Source: an uncultured Bryobacterales bacterium
GTDB lineage: Bacteria > Acidobacteriota > Terriglobia > Bryobacterales > UBA6623
Direction: 5' to 3'
Length of the DNA stretch: 7,108 bases
Assembly: GCA_946887065.1 (NCBI GenBank)
Contig: CAMPKL010000179.1
Location: 1 to 7,108, forward strand
A model generated the notes under the pieces. It worked only from the letters and a program-made list of their open reading frames with translations. It had not been told where the DNA came from and searched no databases. The stretch's first letter is position 1. The number at the start of each line of letters is the position of its first letter. Shown one piece after another: positions 1 through 7,108 of this stretch. The translations under genes and the position numbers were made by a program.

Positions 1-224
1 CCCGCCACTGGAACAAGATCCGCCACATACACGTCAACGAACTCGACGGCAGCCATCCCCGGCCCGAGGGCGGTTACGATTTCAAGCCCGTGCTGCAGGC
101 CGCCAAAGACCGCAACTATGCAGGCTGGGTGTCGATGGAAGTGTTCGACTTCGCGCCCGGCGCCGAGCACATCGTGACCGAGTCGATGGCCTACCTGAGC
201 GACCAGATCGCTCAACTGGACTAA
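1..224 (+). CDS. Sugar phosphate isomerase/epimerase family protein (TIM barrel), 3' end only
   Basis: The open frame enters from the left edge (first complete codon at position 3) and stops at TAA 222-224, giving the last 73 residues of a protein whose start lies outside the window. The visible part contains HVNELDG, then a Gly-rich turn followed by YDF, then YAGWVSMEVFDF. This is the usual C-terminal pattern of the xylose-isomerase-like TIM-barrel (AP endonuclease 2) superfamily, where the strand-end Glu (visible residue 46, in SMEVF) is normally a metal ligand. Members isomerise or epimerise sugars, or act on inositol derivatives, and the substrate cannot be read from this fragment. The stop lies 2 nt before the next ATG, so the gene is very probably co-transcribed with the epimerase downstream. 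Family assignment is fairly secure; exact function is unknown. Confidence 0.8.
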   Translation, partial: RHWNKIRHIHVNELDGSHPRPEGGYDFKPVLQAAKDRNYAGWVSMEVFDFAPGAEHIVTESMAYLSDQIAQLD

Positions 225-226
225 GC

Positions 227-1165
227 ATGAACGTCCTCGTTACCGGAGGCGCCGGTTTCATCGGATCCGCGCTCGTCGACGCACTCCGTCTGAGGGAAGA
301 CTGCGAGCGGATCATCGTGGTCGATTCGCTGATCACCGGACACCAGCGCAACTTAGCCCATGCCTCGGGCGTGGAATTTCACCGGTGCGATATCCGCGAC
401 TACCCGGCGCTGCTCCCTCTGCTCAAGGGCATCGACGTCGTCTTCCATGAAGCGGCCATCCCTTCGGTGCCGCGTTCCATCAGCGAGCCCGAACTCTGCT
501 TCGGGGTCAACGTCGACGGCACATTCAACGTGATCCGCGCGGCGGTCGAACAAAAAGTGCGGCGCATCGTCTTCGCTTCGTCCTCCGCGGTCTATGGGGA
601 CTCCCCCGTCCTGCCGAAAGTCGAAGGCATGCGTCCCGAGCCGCTATCGCCCTACGGCGCGCACAAGCTGGCGGGCGAGCATTTCCTCAAGGCGGCGCAG
701 CAAAGTTACGGAATCGAAACGGTTTCCCTGCGTTACTTCAACGTCTTCGGCCCGCGCCAAGACCCTTCGTCCGCCTATTCGGGCGTACTGTCCATCTTCG
801 CTAACCGCGTCCTCGGCAACGAAGCGCCCACCATCAACGGAGACGGCGAGCAGACGCGCGATTTCATCTTCGTTGAAGATGTCGCCCGCCTCAATATCCT
901 GGCCGCAACAGTCCCCGCAGCCTCCGGCGGCGTCTTCAACGGCGGGTGCGGCCAAGGGATCACCCTGAACCGCGCCTGGAAGGCGATGCAGGCCGCCGCC
1001 AAGATCGAACTCGAGCCCAGCCGCGGCCCCGAACGTCTGGGCGACGTCCGCCATTCCCGAGCGGATATTTCCGCCGCCAACGAAGTCTTGGGGTTTGCCC
1101 CCCAGGTCGAGTTCGAAGACGGCGTCCGACGCACCCTCGCCTGGTTCTCCGCGCAGCGGAAGTAA
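227..1165 (+). CDS. NAD-dependent nucleotide-sugar 4-epimerase (extended SDR, GalE/WbpP-like)
   Basis: This 312-residue protein is a full-length extended short-chain dehydrogenase. The N-terminal Rossmann motif TGGAGFIG (residues 6-13) binds NAD. The catalytic set is Ser118-Ser120 in FASSSAVYG, with Tyr143 and Lys147 in the YxxxK motif (YGAHK). Further family hallmarks are AAIPSVPRS (76-84), LRYFNVFGPRQ (168-178), and GDGEQTRDFIFVEDVA (205-220). Enzymes of this type invert C4 of UDP-hexoses through a 4-keto intermediate in the cytoplasm. In the segment GDVRHSRADIS, Ser277 appears to match the gatekeeper that is Tyr299 in E. coli GalE and Ser306 in WbpP, which favours N-acetylated substrates (UDP-GlcNAc/UDP-GalNAc); this rests on recalled alignment. 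The ATG follows the previous stop by 2 nt and has no clear Shine-Dalgarno, suggesting translational coupling. A UDP-glucose 4-epimerase or a related 4,6-dehydratase/decarboxylase remains possible. Confidence 0.88.
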   Translation: MNVLVTGGAGFIGSALVDALRLREDCERIIVVDSLITGHQRNLAHASGVEFHRCDIRDYPALLPLLKGIDVVFHEAAIPSVPRSISEPELCFGVNVDGTFNVIRAAVEQKVRRIVFASSSAVYGDSPVLPKVEGMRPEPLSPYGAHKLAGEHFLKAAQQSYGIETVSLRYFNVFGPRQDPSSAYSGVLSIFANRVLGNEAPTINGDGEQTRDFIFVEDVARLNILAATVPAASGGVFNGGCGQGITLNRAWKAMQAAAKIELEPSRGPERLGDVRHSRADISAANEVLGFAPQVEFEDGVRRTLAWFSAQRK

Positions 1166-1188
1166 CCGATCCGAAGCCGTCAACCCCC

Positions 1189-1194
1189 TACACT
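1189..1194 (+). promoter_or_regulatory. Possible -10 element (TACACT) before the ABC-F gene
   Basis: The 37-nt gap between the epimerase stop and the ABC-F start holds TACACT, matching 4 of 6 bases of the bacterial -10 consensus, 8 nt before the ATG. No recognisable -35 hexamer lies 16-18 nt upstream. If used, transcription would begin almost at the start codon and give a leaderless or very short-leader mRNA. A similar TATACT precedes the other gene with a real gap (5095-5100), which is the main reason for listing it. It could be chance. Confidence 0.3.
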
Positions 1195-1201
1195 GGAAGA
1201 G
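1195..1201 (+). promoter_or_regulatory. Purine-rich Shine-Dalgarno-like site choosing the ABC-F start
   Basis: GGAAGAG lies just upstream of the ATG at 1203. The spacing of about 1-4 nt is tighter than usual, but it is the only such site near the start. It supports initiation at 1203 over the in-frame ATG at 1095 inside the epimerase gene. Confidence 0.4.
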
Positions 1202-1202
1202 A

Positions 1203-3176
<1,974 letters not shown>

Positions 3177-3179
3177 ACT

Positions 3180-3923
3180 ATGCTTTCCCCCGACGCCGCG
3201 CCCAGCGATCTGGTCGTCTTCGCAGCCCACCCCGACGATGCGGAGCTTTGCTGCGGCGGCCTGCTGCTCAATACCGTGCGCAGCGGCAGAACCGCCGCCG
3301 TCGTCGATCTGACTCGCGGCGAACTCGGCAGTCTCGGCACTCCCGAGCAGCGCGCCACTGAAGCGGAAGCAGCCGCGCGGAAGCTTGGGCTTTCCCAGCG
3401 CATCAATCTCGGCATCCCAGACGGACACGTCCGCGACACCGACGACAATCGCCGGATGATCGTGCGCGCCATCCGTCAACTGCGGCCCCAACTAGTCATA
3501 GCGCCGCCGTTGGACGACCACCACCCCGATCACATGGGCACGGCCGAGCTGCTGCGCCAGTGCTTTTACCTGTGCGGCATCAAAAACTATCTGCCCGAAC
3601 TGCCGCCGCATCGTCCGCGCGCCTTGCTGCATCACATGGGCACGCGCCCCATCAAGCCGCAAGTCGTCGTGGACATCAGTGAAGTCATTCAAGAGCGCAT
3701 GGACGCCGTGCGCTGTTACAAGTCGCAATTCGGCTCGCCGCAAAATAAAGACTTCCCGGTACGCATCGCCTCCGGGAACTTCATTGAGTCCATCGAAGCG
3801 GCGCTCAAATACTTCGGCTCGCTCATCGGCGTCCCCTACGGCGAACCCTATACGAGCGAGCTTCCCATTCCAGCAACCGACCTCGTCGGCCTATTCGATA
3901 TCGAGCCATGGAAAGACCGTTAG
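3180..3923 (+). CDS. bshB1: Bacillithiol biosynthesis deacetylase BshB1 (PIG-L/LmbE family)
   Basis: The 247-residue protein is a zinc-dependent deacetylase that converts GlcNAc-malate to GlcN-malate, the second step of bacillithiol synthesis in the cytoplasm. The family motif AHPDDAE (16-22) supplies zinc ligands His17 and Asp20 and the general base Asp19. DDHHPDH (112-118) supplies the third ligand, His118. The 101-residue separation between the two zinc histidines matches the Bacillus enzyme as I recall it. The C-terminal region with RCYKSQF (178-184) and YFGSLIGVPYGEPY (211-224) is typical of the BshB1 branch rather than of general LmbE proteins or MshB. It starts 3 nt after the ABC-F stop and its last 16 nt overlap bshA, the partner enzyme, which strongly supports the specific call. 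Length is normal and all key residues are present. Some side activity on bacillithiol S-conjugates (amidase) is possible. Confidence 0.93.
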   Translation: MLSPDAAPSDLVVFAAHPDDAELCCGGLLLNTVRSGRTAAVVDLTRGELGSLGTPEQRATEAEAAARKLGLSQRINLGIPDGHVRDTDDNRRMIVRAIRQLRPQLVIAPPLDDHHPDHMGTAELLRQCFYLCGIKNYLPELPPHRPRALLHHMGTRPIKPQVVVDISEVIQERMDAVRCYKSQFGSPQNKDFPVRIASGNFIESIEAALKYFGSLIGVPYGEPYTSELPIPATDLVGLFDIEPWKDR

Positions 3924-5074
3924 GCATCGCCATCATTTGTCACCCGACCATCGGCGGCAGCGGCGTCGTCGCCGCCGAACTCGGCATGGGACTGGCCGAC
4001 CGCGGACACGATGTCCACGTCGTCAGTTACGTGCGCCCCGTGCGCGTCACCGAAGGCAACACCCGCGTCCACTTCCACGAAGTCCCCATCGCTCGCTACC
4101 CGTTGTTCCAGTACCCGCCTTACACGCTGGCGTTGGCAACGAAGCTCGCCACGCTCGCCCGCCAACATCCCATCGACGTCTTCCACGCGCACTACGCCAT
4201 CCCGCACACGGCCAGCGCCTACCTCGCCAAACAGATGCTTGGCGAGAACGGCCCGAAGATCGTCACCACCCTGCACGGCACCGACATTACTCTGCTCGGC
4301 CTGGATGAATCGTTCTACGACATCACTCGCTTTTGTTTGCAGCAAAGCGACGGCATCACCGCCGTCTCCAGCTACTTGGCCCGCGAAACGCACGCGCGAT
4401 TCTGCACTGATTGCCCCGCGGAAGTGATCCACAACTTCGTCGACTTGGAACGCTTCAACCCAAAACACTTCGACGCCGCGCTCCGCAAAAAATACGCCTG
4501 CCCCGACGAGGCCTTGATCGGCCACCTCTCGAACTTCCGCTGGGTTAAGCGCACCCAAGACGTCATTAAGACTTTCCATTACATCGCCCGCCACCACCCC
4601 TCCAAGCTGCTGATGATCGGCGACGGTCCCGATCGGGAAATGGCCGAGCGGCTGGCCGACGAACTCGGGCTCAAAAACCGTGTCCACTTCCTCGGCTCCG
4701 ATCAAGACGTCGAAGAATTACTGCCTCTTCTCGATCTCTTCCTGCTTCCCAGCGAACAGGAATCCTTCGGTCTCGCGGCCCTGGAAGCGATGGCCTGCGG
4801 CGTCCCCGTCATCGCCACAAAAGTCGGCGGGCTGCCTGAGCTGATCCAACACGAGCAGTCCGGATTCCTGCTGCCCCTGGGCGACGTCGAGGCCATGGGC
4901 CAGACCGCCTGCGAGCTTCTCAAGAACCCAGAAGCCCACCAGCGCGTCCGTGCCGCCGCCCGCAAGCGTTCCGAGTACTTCTCGCAGTCCAACATCATCG
5001 ACCGCTATGAACGTCTCTACCGCCGGGTCCTTTCCGCCAGCCTTCAAGAAAACACAATAGCCACCACGTCTTAG
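3908..5074 (+). CDS. bshA: N-acetyl-alpha-D-glucosaminyl L-malate synthase BshA (GT4 glycosyltransferase)
   Basis: The 388-residue protein catalyses the first step of bacillithiol synthesis, transferring GlcNAc from UDP-GlcNAc to L-malate. It has the two Rossmann-like domains of GT-B enzymes. The N-terminal half carries the BshA-specific blocks HPTIGGSGVVAAELG (12-26), FQYPPYTLALATKL (67-80), HAHYAIPH (93-100), TLHGTDIT (121-128) and the acceptor-side segment TAVSSYL (151-157). The C-terminal nucleotide-sugar domain has SNFRWVKR (208-215), GDGPD (238-242) and the EX7E motif, Glu285 to Glu293, followed by AMACGVPVIATKVGG. The BshA-type blocks and the bshB1 neighbour distinguish it from other GT4 enzymes such as MshA. 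The ATG lies 16 nt inside bshB1 in another frame, with only a weak upstream GAG, so translation is probably coupled. Length is that of the family and nothing is missing. BshC, which adds cysteine, is not encoded here. Confidence 0.95.
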   Translation: MERPLGIAIICHPTIGGSGVVAAELGMGLADRGHDVHVVSYVRPVRVTEGNTRVHFHEVPIARYPLFQYPPYTLALATKLATLARQHPIDVFHAHYAIPHTASAYLAKQMLGENGPKIVTTLHGTDITLLGLDESFYDITRFCLQQSDGITAVSSYLARETHARFCTDCPAEVIHNFVDLERFNPKHFDAALRKKYACPDEALIGHLSNFRWVKRTQDVIKTFHYIARHHPSKLLMIGDGPDREMAERLADELGLKNRVHFLGSDQDVEELLPLLDLFLLPSEQESFGLAALEAMACGVPVIATKVGGLPELIQHEQSGFLLPLGDVEAMGQTACELLKNPEAHQRVRAAARKRSEYFSQSNIIDRYERLYRRVLSASLQENTIATTS

Positions 5075-5090
5075 AGGGTGCAGCCCCTCT
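5073..5090 (+). terminator. Small hairpin at the bshA stop codon, possible weak terminator
   Basis: AGAGGG (5073-5078) pairs perfectly with CCCTCT (5085-5090) around a 6-nt loop, and the left arm begins within the bshA stop codon. No T-tract follows; the next bases are GGGG. A standard intrinsic terminator is therefore unlikely. It could stabilise the mRNA end, attenuate readthrough, or be chance in G+C-rich sequence. Confidence 0.3.
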
Positions 5091-5094
5091 GGGG

Positions 5095-5100
5095 TATACT
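5095..5100 (+). promoter_or_regulatory. Possible -10 element (TATACT) before the PSCyt1 gene
   Basis: TATACT matches 5 of 6 bases of the -10 consensus and lies 18 nt before the ATG at 5119, in the 44-nt gap after bshA. No convincing -35 hexamer is seen at 16-18 nt upstream, where the bshA stop and the hairpin lie. If active, the leader would be only about 10-12 nt and lacks a Shine-Dalgarno. It suggests the cytochrome gene has its own transcription start. Confidence 0.4.
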
Positions 5101-5118
5101 CAGCCCAGATTGCTGCCC

Positions 5119-7108
5119 ATGTCGCGCGCACTATTGCTCTCTTCGTTCGTCGTGGCCTGGTTAGCTGCGCCCCTGCTGACCGCCGCCGAGGCTCATCCGG
5201 GCTTCGAACTCATTCAACAAAACTGCCTCGCCTGCCACGCTGAGGCGCAAATGTCCGGCCTGGACCTGCGCACCCGCAACGGCGCGCTCAACGGCGGCAG
5301 CCGCGGTCCGGCCATTGTCCCCGGCAACGCCGGCGAGAGTCTGTTGATGACGACGGTCCGCCGCGTGGGCGACTTGAAGATGCCCCCTGGCAAACAGGGC
5401 CTCAGCGAAGCGGACGTCGCCGTCATCGCCAAGTGGATTGACGAAGGCGCGCCCTGGCCCGAAGGCACGGCTGCCGCATCGGCCGAGAATCTCTGGTGGT
5501 CATTCCGCAAACCAGAGAAGCCTGTCGTCCCTGAGGTGCAACACGCCTCGCGAGTCGCTAACCCAATCGACGCTTTTGTCTTTTCGAAACTCGAAGAGCA
5601 AAAGCTGCAGCCGGCCGAACTCGCCGACCGCCGCACCCTGGCTCGCCGCGTCTACTTCGACATGCTCGGCCTGCCGCCGTCGCCCGAAGAGATCGACGCC
5701 TTCGTCAACGACCCCGCGCCCGACGCCTACAGCAAGCTCGTCGACAAACTGCTCGACTCGCCCCGCTACGGCGAGCGTTGGGGACGCCACTGGCTCGACG
5801 TCGTCCGTTACGCCGACACCGCCGGCTTCGAGACCGACGCCCTGCTGGCCAACGCCTGGCGCTACCGCGATTACGTCATCGAGTCGTTCCAAAAAGACAA
5901 GCCCTACGACGTCTTCGTCCAAGAGCAAATCGCCGCCGATGAAATCTGGCCCGACAATCTCGACCTCGGCGGCACATACGGGCTGCCCGAAGACAAGAAG
6001 GCCAGCCTGCACAAACGCATCGGCACCAGCCTCTACTCGCTCGGGGCCTTCCCCGTTGAGATTACTTTCTACGGCGACCAATATCGCAGTGAGTGGTCGG
6101 CCGAAGCCGTCGACATGACCGGCTCCGCCTTCCTCGGCCTTACTGTCGGCTGCGCCCGCTGCCACGACCACAAGTTCGATCCCATCAAGCAGAAGGATTA
6201 CTACAGCCTCACCGCGTTCTTTGCCGGCAGCGAAGAACGCGAAGTGCCCATCGTCGACCGCATGACGATCTACGAATACACCCGCCACGAAACCTTATGG
6301 TGGGCCGCCGAACAACTCGCTGCTAAGATCCGCCGCATCGACGAGCAAGCGCGAGCGCGCCCCGAAGGTCAGCGTCAACTAACAGCCTCGGAGCGCGACG
6401 AGAAGGCGACGCTGCTCGCCGAGCTAGGCAAGGCTTACATGCGCGCGCCGACGCCAGTCGACAAAGCGAACCTCTTGGTTCACACCGAAGACGTGCCGCC
6501 GACCTACGTCCTCAATCGCGGCGATTGGCAGAACAAGGGCGAGCAAGTGAAGCCCTCCTTCCCTGCCGCGCTGCATGAAGGCAGACCGATCGTCGAGCCC
6601 CAGGATCATTTCATTCCCCAGCGCCGCAAAGCTCTGGCCGAATGGATGACCTCCAAGGACAACCCGCTCTTCGCCCGCGTCATGGTGAACCGCCTCTGGC
6701 AGTGGCATTTCGGCGAAGGCATCGTTTCCACGCCCAACGACTTCGGACGCCAAGGCGCACGCCCCTCGAACCCGGAACTGCTCGACTGGCTCGCCGTCGA
6801 GTTCATGGACCGGGGTTTCAGCGTTAAGCAGATGCACCGCCTGATTCTCACCTCCGACGTCTATCGCCGCTCCAGCGCGCCGGTCGCCGCCAACGCCGAG
6901 ATCGATCCTGACAATCGCTACCTGTGGCGCATGAACCGCAAACGCCTCGAGGCCGAAGCCGTGCGCGACGCCATGCTCGCCGCCTCAGGCGAAATCAATC
7001 TCAAGGCCGGCGGACCGCCCGTCACCATCCCGCTCAGCGACGAAGAGATGCTCGGCATGCGCAGCGAGAGCGAGTGGCCCGTCAACAGCGACCCGGCCGA
7101 CTACAACC
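5119..7108 (+). CDS. Exported PSCyt1/DUF1549/DUF1553 protein with two heme c motifs, C-terminus cut by the window
   Basis: The frame is open from ATG 5119 to the right edge: 663 codons with no stop. Residues 1-25 form a signal peptide (hydrophobic core about 4-20, likely cleavage near AEA-His26), so the protein should be periplasmic or surface-exposed. A planctomycete-type cytochrome c domain follows (about 27-115), with heme motif CLACH (36-40) and probable axial Met88 in KMPPGK. The DUF1549 domain (about 148-370) includes RYGERWGRHWLDVVRYADT (216-234) and a second CxxCH, CARCHDHKFDP (345-355). A variable charged region leads to RGDWQNKGEQV (467-477), and DUF1553 begins near residue 502 and includes VMVNRLWQWHFG. 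Family proteins are usually longer than this, so roughly 100 or more residues probably lie beyond the window. The family is abundant in Planctomycetes, Verrucomicrobia and Solibacter-type Acidobacteria, often beside DUF1501 genes, and its biochemical role is not established. No Shine-Dalgarno precedes this ATG. Confidence 0.93.
   Translation, partial: MSRALLLSSFVVAWLAAPLLTAAEAHPGFELIQQNCLACHAEAQMSGLDLRTRNGALNGGSRGPAIVPGNAGESLLMTTVRRVGDLKMPPGKQGLSEADVAVIAKWIDEGAPWPEGTAAASAENLWWSFRKPEKPVVPEVQHASRVANPIDAFVFSKLEEQKLQPAELADRRTLARRVYFDMLGLPPSPEEIDAFVNDPAPDAYSKLVDKLLDSPRYGERWGRHWLDVVRYADTAGFETDALLANAWRYRDYVIESFQKDKPYDVFVQEQIAADEIWPDNLDLGGTYGLPEDKKASLHKRIGTSLYSLGAFPVEITFYGDQYRSEWSAEAVDMTGSAFLGLTVGCARCHDHKFDPIKQKDYYSLTAFFAGSEEREVPIVDRMTIYEYTRHETLWWAAEQLAAKIRRIDEQARARPEGQRQLTASERDEKATLLAELGKAYMRAPTPVDKANLLVHTEDVPPTYVLNRGDWQNKGEQVKPSFPAALHEGRPIVEPQDHFIPQRRKALAEWMTSKDNPLFARVMVNRLWQWHFGEGIVSTPNDFGRQGARPSNPELLDWLAVEFMDRGFSVKQMHRLILTSDVYRRSSAPVAANAEIDPDNRYLWRMNRKRLEAEAVRDAMLAASGEINLKAGGPPVTIPLSDEEMLGMRSESEWPVNSDPADYN

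Noticed and set aside
1095..1202. Upstream in-frame ATG extending the ABC-F protein by 36 residues
   Set aside because: It lies inside the epimerase gene, its product is a Ser/Pro/Arg-rich out-of-frame reading of that gene, and the ABC-F family start pattern begins at 1203 with a purine-rich site just before it.
3180..3923. Generic LmbE deacetylase or mycothiol MshB instead of BshB1
   Set aside because: The C-terminal YFGSLIGVPYGEPY block is BshB1-like and the gene overlaps bshA; MshA/MshB would be expected in Actinobacteria.
3679..4308. 209-codon + strand frame spanning the bshB1-bshA junction
   Set aside because: Arg/His/Pro-rich alternate frame overlapping two confidently identified enzymes; no domain features.
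3920..4705. 261-codon open frame on the - strand opposite bshA
   Set aside because: Antisense shadow of a well-recognised gene; the product is rich in Val, Asp, Gly and Ala and has no family motif.
5438..6118. 226-codon + strand frame within the PSCyt1 gene
   Set aside because: Out-of-frame reading giving a Ser/Thr/Pro/Arg-rich product; the overlapping frame from 5119 has a signal peptide, two CxxCH motifs and DUF1549 motifs and stays open to the edge.
5500..6288. 262-codon open frame on the - strand opposite the PSCyt1 gene
   Set aside because: Antisense to the DUF1549 region, compositionally biased, no recognisable domain.

Overview
The window is G+C-rich bacterial chromosomal DNA in which every supported gene lies on the + strand. 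It reads as a member of the Acidobacteriota, most likely the Bryobacterales/Solibacter branch. The pointers are a planctomycete-type cytochrome/DUF1549/DUF1553 protein, the bacillithiol genes bshB1 and bshA, and very compact spacing with weak Shine-Dalgarno signals. This assignment is inferred from gene content, because no rRNA or marker gene is present. Planctomycetes and Verrucomicrobia share the DUF1549/DUF1553 proteins but fit the bacillithiol genes less well.

Layout: (1) 1-224, the 3' end of a sugar phosphate isomerase/epimerase-like TIM-barrel gene. (2) 227-1165, an NAD-dependent extended-SDR nucleotide-sugar 4-epimerase of GalE/WbpP type. (3) 1203-3176, an ABC-F ATPase with two ATP-binding cassettes and a C-terminal coiled coil. 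(4) 3180-3923, bshB1, a zinc-dependent GlcNAc-malate deacetylase. (5) 3908-5074, bshA, the GlcNAc-malate synthase glycosyltransferase. (6) 5119 to the right edge, an exported PSCyt1/DUF1549/DUF1553 protein cut off by the window end. The first five genes are separated by 2, 37, 3 and -16 nt, so they are probably co-transcribed, perhaps with an additional start before the ABC-F gene. A 44-nt gap with a small hairpin and a -10-like hexamer separates bshA from the cytochrome gene.

The clearest functional unit is bshB1-bshA. BshA joins GlcNAc from UDP-GlcNAc to L-malate, and BshB1 removes the acetyl group to give GlcN-malate. Cysteine addition by BshC would complete bacillithiol, but bshC is not in this window. 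The epimerase upstream has a serine at the position that, by recalled alignment, corresponds to the substrate gatekeeper. That suggests it accepts UDP-GlcNAc/UDP-GalNAc, the same nucleotide-sugar pool BshA uses. The ABC-F protein acts on ribosomes in its family, and its link to thiol synthesis is only positional.

I see no RNA gene, mobile element, CRISPR array or clearly new system. The points most worth following are the ABC-F/bacillithiol linkage, the epimerase gatekeeper, and a TAYACT motif shortly upstream of both genes that have a real intergenic gap.
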